DNA of 64,000 bases. It comes from Acanthaster planci (Eukaryota; Echinodermata; Asteroidea; Valvatida; Acanthasteridae). The DNA lies in assembly GCF_001949145.1 (NCBI RefSeq), contig NW_019091364.1, positions 1,995,884 through 2,059,883 of the forward strand. Direction: 5' to 3'. Positions 1 to 12,300 of the stretch are shown here, one piece after another (position 1 is the stretch's first letter; each line of letters begins with the position of its first letter). The position numbers and the translations under genes were made by a program. The notes below the pieces were generated by a model that saw only the letters and a list, made by a program, of their open reading frames with translations, did no database searches and was not told the origin of the DNA.

Positions 1-2294
1 TCTTCATCTTCATATATGACTTCATTTGCATACTTGGCCCCAAGTTTGCTCACTCATGACATCTTTTGAGTCTCCAACTCTGCATTTATTTTGGCACGAT
101 GAAACTTCCCCCCTGTTCAAATGAGTCTCGAATGTAGAACTGCCTTGTTGGAGAGAAAGGAGGAAAATCCAAGAAGCAGGAAAAACCTTCTGTCTTGTTT
201 TCAAAGCCAGAAAGCAATCAAGTTAACAACTCAGAAAGGTTGCTGACTTCAACATTGTATACCTGCATATCAGTTGATATTTGATTAGGGTGCACCACAC
301 ATGACCAGAGAGCAATTAGGAAATACAGCAATACTTGTACGGTCCAGATTTCCCTATGCTTTTCAAAGCCAAGGACGGCTATAGATATAAATAAGAATGG
401 GATGTTCTTTGTATTCAAAAGTCATTCCTTCTTTAATCAATTTCAACGTCCCTTTTTAATCAAGGTTGCATTACGCTAGGAAAAGGTCTGGTGTAATTCT
501 GCATTTGGACTTGGTGGCATTGTTACTAAGTTGATACTAGCCGAAGATTCTCAAAGTCAAATCTTGATTACCCAAATTCATATCGCTTTCGAAGTTCAAC
601 TCTAGATTAAGGTCTCAAAAGAAACAACTGGCACACCACATGCAAGACAAAAAGATGTGATTTTAAATTGTTCAACGTTAATCCTTAAAATGAGGGCTGA
701 AAAGGGTTGAATCAGGGGGGGGGGAGTGGAACATGTTGAATGTCTAATATTGAAATTTTCATCCTGCCAACAAAACCGTTCAAATGTTCTAAATGCAGAA
801 TACACTCACACCCATTCCTAATGCCTGCATGCGTGGACATGAAGACTTTAAAAGCACTCTGTTTACATAACAACCCACAACTAAGAGGCCTGACGGAGAA
901 TCAATATTTCTTTTTTTCGGATACACTGGCCTCCAACTATTCCAACTCTCCACTCGGCTACATCTAAAAAAAAAAAAAAGGGCTGAGCACATGACCCAGA
1001 TTTTGTGTACACCTGCCCATCCTGTTTGCTCTGAGGGACCTAATTGTTTTTTGTGTAATTTAAACATTGCAGCAGAAGACATTTATGTGCTCAATGGCTT
1101 GTTCAAATTTACGACAGGGCCCTACAAAAATCAATGTTGAGGATATTAAACTGGGCACGTGGTTCTGCTTTTAGTTTCAGGCCTGAGTCGGAGTTAGGTG
1201 TGCGTTCTCATTCCTGTTTGGATTTCCTCATTTCAAATTGAATCACAACCATTTTAGAAACACCTAGCCTTTTGGTTTAACTTCATGTCTTTGGCCTTGG
1301 AACCACTTGTAGGACTTGGTTTGGTTCATTATTATCATCACGGTTTAAAAGCAAAAAAGCTAAATTTTACATTAAAAAAACATAAATACAATGAATTAGA
1401 CTAAGACTTCAATCAGTGTTGTATTCGAGTCCATCACAAGTCCTTGCAAGTCCCTGTAAGTCCATCACAAGTCCTTGCAAGTCCCTGTAAGTCCATCACA
1501 AGTCATTCAGTCTTAAGCCAATTCACAAGCTAGTCAAATTAGCTGTGACAAAAGCACTCTTTTGCCATTGTTCACCATGTTCTGATGACTGGTCTTTTGA
1601 AGGGACTTGTGACCGGACTTGTGAAGGGACTTGTGACTGGACTTGCGAAGGGACTTGTGACTGGACTTGTAAAGGCACTTGTGACTGGACTTGTAAAAGG
1701 GCTTAAACCAACCAGCAAAACCCAAAACTTTGGTTTTGTAAGACTACTGTAAGACTCGATATATCCCTAAATCTATCCACAGACCTGTACCTATTCTGAG
1801 CAGGAAATACTAGAACCAGCAGCCTATAAAAACCAAGGAAATGATGCCAGCTACATTTTGTAAGCATTTCTGGAAACCGAAACCACTGAACTTTATTTTC
1901 ATTGGCAGTGTGAGAGCAATGGTCCAGGAAGGTTCGAAACAAATTGCTTCAGAAGTGACGCCAAAAGAGCACAGCATGAATACAAGGAGGGTATTAACTG
2001 AGATGGTGTCCTCCGATATATTGGTCTCTTTTGGCAAAACCAAGTCATTATCAACAGAAAAGGAAAAAAACAATATTGGCAACTGCCACAAATTTCTGCA
2101 AATATGTCAGCTTTCATAATAATATATACACGCACATTTGTAATATGACTAACATCACCCAGAACTGACTTTCAGAAATATCGTTGGCTATCAGTTGTGG
2201 TCAACTGGCATTTCTTCACAGCGACAGCCCTAATACAAATTGGTAAGTGATGGTGTATTAAAAAGCAGATGGAGAAGACATACGCTGTTCTTAC
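1..2294. other. Non-coding: 3'-terminal intron of SUGCT (left edge)
   Basis: This stretch follows the last visible SUGCT exon in the minus-strand direction. I searched it for the missing family C-terminus (a proline-rich PPPLLGQHT-like motif) and found none, so the final exon or exons are probably beyond the left edge. It holds short direct repeats of a 'CAAGTCC' unit from 1,414 and otherwise nothing recognisable. Confidence 0.6.
1414..1700. repeat. Degenerate minisatellite of 'CAAGTCC' units with a CAGTGTTGTATTCGAGTCC end
   Basis: The block starts with CAGTGTTGTATTCGAGTCC at 1,414 and runs into repeated 'CATCACAAGTCC TTGCAAGTCC' units. After about 1,600 the same unit appears in the opposite orientation as 'GGACTTGTGA'. 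It is a diverged relative of the better preserved element at 12,130-12,616, which carries the same end sequence at both termini. Confidence 0.7.
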
Positions 2295-5200
2295 CCGGCA
2301 CTCGGACGTTTCCGACAGTAGGATGGTTGAACTCTTGAATCATTTTGTTGTGGATGACCTGGGGGTCCTGGAAGACCTGCTGGAGGGACTGGACCGGACC
2401 AAAGGGGAGACAGGTCTCCTCGAATGCGGCCACCCAGTCGGATAGCTCCTTCTCTTGGAATCTGGGTATGGAAATAATCGTGAAATGGTGAAACGATCAG
2501 ACACAAAACAACAAAACTGAGTCTGATTCATGTGTTGCAGGCCCGTCTTGCACAGTGCGGTTTGAATCAGCGGCCAGGGGAAACCACAGTGCTTGTATTC
2601 CCAGCAAGACATTTTACATCAATTCAAGAAATAGTTTCAATTAGAAACTTTCAAATTACAATTTTTTTTTCTTGGTTTGTAGTGAGAAAGATAATCTCAC
2701 CCAAAACTAAGCTTATCTGCACAAGAAAACAGCCAAAAGAAATATACTTTTTCCTAGCATTCCAGACGAGCACTTTTGGAATTCCCATGTACTATATGTG
2801 CATAAGAAAGGCTGGTGCATTTTGGTTAACAAGGGAGCTCTGTCACAAATGTCACGCAGGGATCCAGACCGTAGACACTGACGCACTTTTATTCAAGTAA
2901 ATGTAAACCTCACAGAGTTAAAGCTTCTTCCTAAAAAGAACCAAAAATGTCATTTTCATTGAAACAGGTCAGTAAATCAAAATGTACTTCTGTGTATGCC
3001 TTAACTTTTCACTAAACACTGCCCTCAATCAAGTATACTCAAACTACCTGGCAGAGAGTTTTGTTATCAAGGAGTCTCTATTGATGACCCGGAGTTCGTT
3101 GGATGTGTATCGCTCATCTGTAACAAGTTCTTCCATTTCTAAGACCTGAGGGAAAAAACGAAAAAATCCCAAAGATGAGCCACAAAAACACTTACAATTC
3201 GCAGAGCAAATTATTTTCACCTAAATCTGGTCTTCAAGACAGTTGTTTTGTCAAACTTTAAGGAATAAATATAATCCCAGACATTATACTTCAGTTACAG
3301 TAAAACCATAATTTATATTTATTCAAGGAAAACTTTAGTAGATCCAAACTTCACATACTGCAGATGAAACGCGGCACGCTTTATCACAGTGTCTTCTGAG
3401 TCAACGTTGACATCTGCAAAGCCCATTTCAATCAAGGCTTGACTTTCAGCCCAAAACACGAGCCACTGTAAATATTGGCACTGGTGAAAGAAAATCTCTG
3501 GGAACAAACTTGACCAAAAAAAAGAAGTCAGATAATCAAATACCTTGCACAGGGTCTTGAAGTGCTCGTTGTTACCCGCTCCGACGATCAGAAGCCGGCC
3601 GTCAGACGTCTTGAATGCCTAGGAGACGAGATCAAACATGTGCAACCGCATGTTTGTGGAACAACATTCAACCACGAAGTCCAGAATAACACTGCACGCT
3701 ATGCATTTAATAACCGTTATCACTTAGCCACTGTCCAACAGAATTAATATCGTAGCTTTCAAATCCTCACAATGGCTAACAAACAAGTACACTGGTTCTC
3801 AATCTCTTTTGGGCACCTGTCGAGATATCAGCTGATTACCGATATTACAAGTCAATATACCAAGTGTATAATACAAGTCAACTACGGTCACTTTGATTAT
3901 GAAACAACGTAAAGAGATGCATTCAGCTTTTTTTCAGGAGGGGGGAATCGTCAGGACATTTTTAAGAGAATCTCTTAACCATCCATCAAAGGTTTAAAAG
4001 ATTTTACAGAACTGAGGTAAGTAGAGAGTACTGAAGTGAATACGTCACATACACAGTTATGCGCGGAAAAGGCATTAGCGCAAGAACCTAGCATGTGAAC
4101 CAACGATCGCGTGTACTCCATTCGTCTGCACTGCAATTACTGGTACAAATGACATCACACTCCGATATTCCATAGCCCAGCTTCAATGACAAATTGGAAT
4201 ATTATGCACCAGGCTGATACCTGATAGGGAACGATGCTACCGTGGCCGGTACCCCATCGTTTGGCCTCCATGCCTGCCATCAGGTAATTGGCTCCAATGT
4301 GAGACATTATGGCCACCTGTGGACAGAAAACAGAAGAAACAGACAGAGGAAATTTTAAACCCCCAAAAAATAAGTGAAGAGCCATAAATGTCGACACCGT
4401 ATCCATCTACACATGAAAACACTTCAGCTATGAACAACAAACACTTAGGGAATGATTTAGCTATTTGTACAAAAATTATTAATAAAAAAAATCTCATTCA
4501 CTGTAATAAACTATATCTTCCAACTGGGCATAGTAAAATCAAGTGGACAAACAAAGGGTGTTAATAGTCCGATAAGGGAGCCTGGGCAAACAGGAATTTT
4601 CACATTCCTTGACAAAGACACGTCTTTCTATAAGAGACAGTAAAACTTTGTACCTGCGTTGACAGCAGGTTGCAGTCAATCTTCTGGCCCAGCCCCGTCC
4701 TCTCGCGGTGTAAGAGAGCAGCCAAGATGGCACCGTAAGCAAAGAGGCCTGTCGACAGATCGGTCATAGCCACGCCCACCCTGACTGGCTCGCCATCCTG
4801 TGCGCAAAAAATGACGAGCAAATCACAGCCACGCCCATCCTCCCTGGGTCTCATTGTGCGGGTGTAAAGCGGCTTTATCTTCTAAACTTACATCCTTGCA
4901 TATTTACATGGTTATCAGTGAGTGCTATGCCTATATTTTGGCCATGTTGGCAACAGACTTCCAGTTGCTTTGGCTATGTCAATGAGCCACTTTGGAATTT
5001 TACAAAGGTCAGGCCAATCAAGAACACAGCACATGTGCCAGTCGGCATATGGCCGTGGTGATAGGGCAGACCTCATGAGCATTGTCCCTGTTCCCAAATG
5101 GCCTTGGATACTAAACTGGCTCCCTGTCAGTGAGGACACAAGATTTCTCCTGGTATGCAAATATGGCCTATAGGCCTTGAAAACAGCCCCCTCGGTGATG

Positions 5201-8056
5201 TGTGTCTGCTCCCCTTACCTCGGGACCTGTGATGTGTATAAGACCACCCATTGCTGCTGCGACAACATCATACCCTCCACGGCTTGCATAGGGCCCATCT
5301 GGACCATATCCTGAAACATGATTATAAAAATCATAAAAATCATATAAAATTATAAAAATCATATAAAATCATATTATCATATAAAATCATAAAATCATAT
5401 AAAATCATAAAATCATTCCTCTGTGTTAAAACACCTTGCATTCCAAAATGTTATGTGATTGTGTGTGTGACTGGTTCTCCGTGGGAACTTTAGCCAAACG
5501 TTGTGTCTCGCTTTCAAGAAGCACAGAGACTCCTACTCACCAGTGATGGAGCAGTAGATCAAGGACGGGGAAATTTCCTTTAGCGTCTCATAGCCAAGAC
5601 CGAGCTCATCCAACTTACCAGGGAGGTAGTTCTCCACAAGAACATCGCTATGGGTGACCATCTTGGGGGGAAAAGAAAAACCATTGAAAAAGAACTCTAT
5701 TTATAGGGCTCCCTTTTCTGAATTCTCCTTGTTGGGAACAAATAAGAATTGAAACTTTGGAATCAAGGGTGCACACATGGGGCGGGGGGAGGGGTGTTGA
5801 GGGAACCTTCATTTTCACTGACAAAACAACCACAAAAAAGAAGTCTTGGATTTGTCTTTTTAGGGCTTGAAAATACACCAAACTGCAGGATTTGATGTCC
5901 TTTTTGACATTGACCCTTGACCCCCAAAGTCTGGGATCTCCAAGCTATTACATTTCGCACCCCTTTTCATTAATCAAGTTAGTAATTTAAATTTTTTTTA
6001 CATTTTTTACAAGTATTAGATAAACAAAGTGAACAAAGCTCTTTACCTTTTTGATTATCTGCAACCCTTCAGGGTGTCTGAGATTGACACAAATACTCTG
6101 AAACAAGTAAACACAAACATCTCTGATACAAATAGACCCGTGGCCTCGTGGTTAAGGGCATTGAGTTTGCAGTCAGTGGGTAAAGCCACAGGTTGCATTT
6201 TCAACTCCAGCCTGGAGTCATGATGTGTGTGCCCTTGGGCAAGGCACTTTGTCACTCATTGCCTCTCTCCACCAAGGACGAAAGCAGAAATGGTTATTGT
6301 GGTTGATTTAGCCACTTAGAGATGAAATAGCAGCATCGAGCTGTATACTCCCCAGGGAGCTGGGATGGCATTTGGAATGTTTCACGGGCCCAGTGAGGGG
6401 GGGTAATAACAGAAAGCACTTTAGTAATTATAAAAGAACCCCGTTATTATTATGATATATTACTTTTAACCTAGAATTCACAAATTTTCAGATCAAGTCA
6501 GTATTTCACGGCTTTTCCACATGGACAATGAATCTAACAGCTAGCTGTAAAATTATTAGTCAGCTACATGCAATATCTCACGATCCTGACCGAGATTTTT
6601 TGGTTGATAAAGATCAAGAACCACTACACGGAATTGTTGAGTTCAATTCTCCGAACAACGTCTCAACAATCGAGGGCTTTAACCTTTTTGTTCCTGTTGA
6701 TGGACAAGAAGTAGCAACTCTGGTCTCCGACAAACGGCGGACCCCAGAGCCTTGTGTCATCTCCAGATCCTACAAAATTTATAATGTGAAAGCAAATTCC
6801 AAATCAATTTGTGTCCAATTTTATCCACTCAAACCAATCAAAATTTGTTTATCTGCAATTCACTGAAACTTTAAGTCCCTCAACCAAGAGAAGGGTACAG
6901 AAGTGAGTGGTACATTGAAAAATGTTCAGACCAACCTGGCCGTTCAACTTTGATGACATCTGCTCCAAGGTCTCCGAGAATCATTGTACAGAATGGACCC
7001 GCTAACACTCTGTAACAAAATAAGTAAACGACACATGAATGACTGTGCTCATAAAAATGCCCTTTAAATTTGCCATTCAAGGCATGCACAGAGGCGGGAC
7101 ATTTACGTTGACATAATCTGTCTTTTAGGACGTTTTTATTTTCTGATGGCCAATAGGCTTACACCATTGTATGGAAAAATTAGTGATGTCCGTATGGAAC
7201 TCTTCACAAAGTGGAAAATAAAAATTTAGGCACATCAAGATATTCAGATTCAAAAGATTTTTTTCGTGTGGGCCCAGGCCTTAACATAAAAACAATACTC
7301 TTTAGCGTTTAAAGTAAAAATCACATTGGCTTAGGCTTATGCCTAAATGTTGCCTTGTCAAAATTCAAAAACACCAGATAACTCACAAAAATCTTCAAAA
7401 CTTTAAAAATAAAATTATAACATAGGGCCTAGTGAAGGTTTCACTTTCAAACAGCTGCACAAAAGAATTAAAGCCAGGTTGTAAACTGAGCCAACTGTAG
7501 CCTACCTTGTAAGATCAAGCACTCTGATTCCTGCAAGCGGTGATGAAGGTGTCACTGTTGGTAACCCCCTTTTTCTGGGGATACTTTTATCGGCAGCATG
7601 TTCGGCTAGACGAGCAGACAAGGCAGATACATAATGAAGGACACGAAGGAGACTGAACAAAAGCCTTCTACATAGTTGCGATAAAGACTGGCAAAAATAT
7701 ATCTTGATACTACAGATCTGACTCCACAAACCCAAGCAGCGTCCAGTGCAGTGGCAAAGCTGTTCACTGAACGCAGCCGGAGCAGCATGCGCGCACCATT
7801 ATGAACGAAAGCGAGGCGAGCATGCATGCAGCGCAGCAGACGACACGATCAAGCTGCGCAACTTCGGGAAAACAAATTAGTGTGATAATTACAATGAATT
7901 TGACGTCCAAAACTTACTAGCTGCAGTAGAAATGGTGTTTGCACAAAGTTTCACGCCAAGGATTGGCGGCAGCTCTTGGTTCCTCAAGAGCCCTTTGAAA
8001 AACCGCGTCAAGCCACGCAAGTGAGCAGATTGCAACTTTCCGATGGAGGCCGCCAT
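2295..8056 (-). CDS. SUGCT: Succinate--hydroxymethylglutarate CoA-transferase (SUGCT), 3' end outside window
   Basis: This is a family III CoA-transferase; in mammals the enzyme moves CoA from succinyl-CoA to glutarate or hydroxymethylglutarate in mitochondria. Twelve exons read on the minus strand: 8056-7918, 7605-7506, 7009-6936, 6769-6684, 6097-6047, 5661-5541, 5310-5219, 4797-4654, 4316-4221, 3618-3544, 3145-3048 and 2461-2295. All junctions are GT-AG and keep frame, giving 414 codons. Landmarks include [78 protein letters not shown] and [15 protein letters not shown]. Asp234, in [10 protein letters not shown], is the likely nucleophile by analogy with formyl-CoA transferase. The first ~30 residues are basic and lack acids, which suits mitochondrial import. 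I chose the ATG in CAAGATGGCGGCC; another in-frame ATG lies 27 nt upstream. Compared with my recollection of the human protein, about 60 C-terminal residues are missing from the window. Confidence 0.93.
5326..5415. repeat. AT-rich tandem repeat (ATAAAATCAT units)
   Basis: A low-complexity run of ATAAAATCAT/TATAAAATCA units lies in the SUGCT intron just upstream (minus strand) of the exon beginning at 5,310. It is about 90 bp long and has no coding potential. Confidence 0.7.
6138..6440 (+). mobile_element. tRNA-derived SINE
   Basis: The 5' part resembles a tRNA promoter: an A-box-like GTGGCCTCGTGGTTAAGG near 6,140 and a B-box-like segment ending TTCAACTCC near 6,208. It is followed by CCCTTGGGCAAGGCACTTTG and CCACCAAGGAC, a core shared by SINE families of several marine invertebrates (from memory). 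The tail contains GGGGGTAATAACAGAAAGC. It sits in the SUGCT intron between exons 6769-6684 and 6097-6047. Confidence 0.65.
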
Positions 8057-8060
8057 CTTG
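8049..8060 (-). promoter_or_regulatory. YY1-like motif overlapping the SUGCT start codon
   Basis: On the minus strand the start context reads CAAGATGGCGGCC, which matches the AANATGGCGGC YY1 consensus and contains the initiator ATG. Such sites are known just downstream of start sites of many animal housekeeping and mitochondrial genes. Binding here is inferred from sequence only. Confidence 0.45.
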
Positions 8061-9377
8061 CTTTGACCTTTTAACTGGCACAAAGTGCAAAATTTGCATA
8101 ATATTGTACACTTTCTTGACGAACTTTATCCATAACACATAAATTCAGTGCCAAAATAATCCCAGCTCTTAGTATGATACAAAACCCACTTTTCAATGGA
8201 ATTTAAGTGCGTTTCAAACGGATAATCTATTCAGAGTTGAATACAACCCTTCAACAATGGCTTTAATACACGTGATTGGTCAGCTTGTTCAGGGTTCCAA
8301 CTCTATCAGCCAATAGCATTGCGAGATAAAAGCAGACAAACCCTTGACCTGGTCTCAGTTAGGGTCCCCTTCAGAACCCTAACTTAAGAGTTCAAACTCA
8401 GTGATGGTTTGGGAACCGTTCATTCTAGTAAATTTTATTTGAAAAAATAATACCAGAGTCCTATCCATTCAAATTAAAATGTTCAAAATTTTCCAAGCAA
8501 TTATTTGAAATCAAGCTAAAAGGCAAAAGCTTTATTCTTTCTCAATTATGTTTGAAAAAGTACACTTTGGAACATTTAAAGGTTTTTAAAAACACTTTTA
8601 TGAGAAAACATACTATATAAATACAATACACTTTTAAAGTCTTCTACCAAGTACATGGGGTGAATGAACCTGAATGAATACATGACAGTTTTGCACGAAT
8701 AATTGTTGAACTACGATAAAATTAGAGTGAGGAAAACAATTCTTCCATCTGGAATTGCCTAAATACATGTGTCAAGTACTTAAAGATCCTTTGATGAGGC
8801 TTAGAACATTGTCAGTCGGGACTTGAAAGCATCTCAGGATAGCAAGCCTGTGACTCCATGTGAACCATTCTATCTGCCCCTTACATTCACTATTGAGGGC
8901 GGTGTTTTGCCATCACTTAAGCTCGGTGGAGTACAACTCCACTGAAAACATACATATCAGTTCCAGGTACTGACAGTCAATTCTGTTCAAATAAACCATT
9001 TGCAAGACAATATCGTACCCGGTAAACCAATTATTGTAATTCATAGATGAAAAAATAGTACCTTTCAACATTCCTCAGTGGACATTACAGCATGCATTAA
9101 TTTGATAATCCTCCGATGTTGAAAAAAACCCTCTGGCATGCTAGAACACTTTTTCAAATGTTCTTTAGAAGAACAGTTTTTTTGCTTTGTTGGTCTCTCA
9201 CTGAAGTACTACGAAAATTATTAAAAAATATCAACAATATGTTTTTCTGTAGCCGTTTTATAAATATCTCTCGGAAGACTGACATCAGACGTGATCTTGG
9301 ATCACCAGGTTCAGCAAATTATGGCAGCACCAGTTTCTCTTTTGCAGGATTTGGGAAAGCTCTTTTGAGATCGGCGA
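8057..9377. other. Intergenic between SUGCT start and MLH1 stop
   Basis: The 1.3 kb should contain the MLH1 3'UTR (high-coordinate side) and the SUGCT promoter (low-coordinate side), since both genes are on the minus strand. A CACGTG E-box (8,269-8,274) and two CCAAT boxes (8,275-8,279 and 8,310-8,314, opposite orientations) lie 210-260 bp upstream of the SUGCT ATG. AATAAA-type signals on the minus strand occur near 8,430-8,535. No further coding signal was seen. Confidence 0.5.
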
Positions 9378-12300
9378 TCAGCACCTCTCAAACACTTTGT
9401 ACAAGTCTGGCAGGTTAGCGATTTGGAGGATGCTGGCATTCTGGGCAAAGCTCTTGGGAGGCAACAGTACTGCCCTGAAGGCAGGATAGATCACGTGCTC
9501 GATCGTCCACTTCCACTTGTAGGACGGCATAGATGCTTGGCTCGTTGAGGCGCTAGATTCCTGTGTGGAGAAAAAAGTGGAGGAATAACGCTGTCATCAA
9601 ACCAAGACCACTGAAATGCTGCCATCATGTTGTATCAACAGAACAGTCCAGCAAATTGTTTTCATGTACAAGCGTCTCACAGATTTTCTCTAAATATTAG
9701 ACTCAACCTTCTATAAGTGGTTTATAAGTTTTTGCGACAGCTTCTTTATTGAGCATTTTAAGCTAGCAAAGATATGCTTTTAAATCGACTCTCCCATACA
9801 AAGCAGCAATCACGGCAATTTTCTCAAAATGTACGCATTTCTCATAAATCAGTCCCTGTGTATTTTCAAGAAAAGGAAGTTCAACCTTCAGACATTTCCT
9901 AGGTTTTGAGAGTTTTCTGACCTTTTCTTCTTTGTCTTTCGAGTCTTTCTCCTCCAGATGAATGCTTTTGTGGATGCCGTAGAAGAGGCCACACTCTCTT
10001 GCAAAGGTCTGGAAACATTCTGTCTCAGTGTCCCACTCAACCTGTCCAATAAATAAGAGACAATACGGCCGTTTCACAATAGTGCGCCACCAAGAGTTTG
10101 CAACACGTTGGCCAATCACAATGCACGGAATTTGTCGACCCATTGCGCATTTGGAAATGGTCGACAACTTTTGTGCGTTCTGATTGGCCAATGCATTGCA
10201 AACTCTTGATGGCGCACTATTGTGAATCGCTCGTATTAAATCTTTCATATCAGATAAAACAGCAAATGCTCTGAGCATTTCCAACACTGAGTACCACAGA
10301 CAGAAAAAGGTTTTGAGATTCGTCCGAGCAGAGAAGGGTACTGAGATTATCTTGACCTAGACTCGTTTCGGTACTTCCTCTTGCAACATGCTGAAAAGAA
10401 GCCCCCTTCTCCACAAGGTTTAACAGGCTGAGCAATATCACCCGAATAACCGACCTGACCACTAACTGACCAAAAAGGAAACATATATTACCAGCCAAAA
10501 CAGAGCGTTTATGATTGAAGGTTTGCAAATCTCACCTCTGTGGCCAATCGGAGTACAAACATCGGCAGCTTTTCTAGAGCTGGGATGTAGTCATCTAGTA
10601 ACAAGGGTATCGTGCATAGGTTACCTTCCTGTCAAGCAAAGGTCAAGATTAAGAGTTAAAAGTTCGGAGCCTCTTGTGTTAAAGTCACGTACATTTCGAT
10701 ATCATAAACTGGGTCTACAACTAATGAATATATGAACAAAATGGCTAATACTTGGATATTTCTAAACTAACTTGTCTTCTGACAAAAGAATTTACTCAAA
10801 AAGTATCTGTTTAGTTTGAGAATAGTTTTTGGAAGAGGAAAGATTAAACTTCAATGGTTAGTATTTTTGACTTGTGATCGAAGGGTCTGAGGTTTGAATC
10901 CCCCTTCTGGTCATATGTCTAGCCAAGTCACTACCATTTGTCTCTTTCTAAACCTGAACCATCCTCAAAACTGTTTCAGGACATTAACCCTAACACTCCT
11001 CAATCCTTCACCTGTTGGAGGACTGAGGAGTGTTAGGGTTAATATTGTAATTTCCTGTGAAAAAAAAAATCACGAGATTTGCATCCCACATGAGCGAGTG
11101 AAAGCATTTCCAGCTGTTTTACGCCAAGAAACACTTTGGGCATGGGCACATGATGAGCCACACCTGACCGAGTCAGACATCACTTTCTCTTCTTTTTTTT
11201 TACCTTGTCAATCTGCAGGGAGAAGTAATCAGCCAGCATCTCGGCCTTGGACTGCAGCAGTTGCAGCACGTACTGGGCCAGCTGCTCCTTGGGGCCGTCC
11301 TCCTCGGTCCAGCCGCTCTCCTCCGAGTCGAGGGCCAGCATCGCCAGGTCGTAGATGGAAGCCGGGGTCTGCAGAGAAACCCCCCATTCAAAACAAATGA
11401 AAATTAAAACCAATTCACAAAAAAGAAGGCCGAGTTGGGTCCATCTACGACTATCTTTTAGTCTTTATGAAAAATATCTCCGTGGTTAAGAGGGGAACTT
11501 GTTCTGAGCACTCCGTGAACATGCGAGAGAGGGCGCTTTTTAACATGCTGAGGTGTTCCTTTGAGCTGACATGCAGGTTACAGCACCAGTGCCAGTGCAT
11601 ACAAGTCACTTTGATCGGGCTATGCTCAAATGCAAAGGATCTTGGCAAGTGGTAAACGGTGTTCAAGTGTTGGCCAAAATAAACCTCTCTCTTAAATTGG
11701 CGGGGGAATGTACTTGCATAGATGCCATGAATATTAAACCAGTCATAAACCAAGAACAAAACAGTAGCTTCTTACTTGAATGTGGAATTGAAGGCATGGT
11801 GGTTGTAACTTTTACAGCTTTACGCGGTTAAAGGAAGCAACGGCGCACAGAGAAACCAAGGCCCGCTAAAGCAAATTATCCAAGAACCTTCCCCAAGTTG
11901 ACTCACCGACAGCCTCATGATGCCAAAATTGCCGAAGTCAAAGATGACGAGTTGGTAGAACAGTTCCCTGCTTAGCTTGACGGTGTTGAGGAGGAAGAGC
12001 TTCGTCTGGTGCTGAACGAGCGCGTGTTCGGCATTGATCAGGCCGATGAAGGTGTGGTGATGAAATACCTCTCTCAAGCCTGAAAGGAGATGAGGAGATT
12101 TTAAGAGCAAAAGCCTTCGGTTTACTTTTCAGTGTTGCATTCGAGTCCATCATGAATCCTCATATAATACAAGTCCAGTAACAAGTCCAGTCACAAGTCC
12201 TTTCACAAGTCCAGTCACAAGGTCCCTTCACAAGTCCAGTCACATGTCTCTTCACAAGTCCAGTCACAAATCTCTTCACAAGTCGTCACAAGTCCTTTCA

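Noticed and set aside
4922-5173. Plus-strand frame with [16 protein letters not shown], faintly like the C-terminal end of LINE reverse transcriptases
   Set aside because: The similarity is limited to a few residues; no other reverse transcriptase motif is nearby.
10852-10915. tRNA-like A and B boxes (TGGTTAGTA ... GGTTTGAATCC)
   Set aside because: Spacing fits a SINE head, but I could not see a body or end, so it was not listed as an element.
10894-11400. 168-codon plus-strand open frame
   Set aside because: Its second half is antisense to an MLH1 exon (11368-11204), and the rest is intron.
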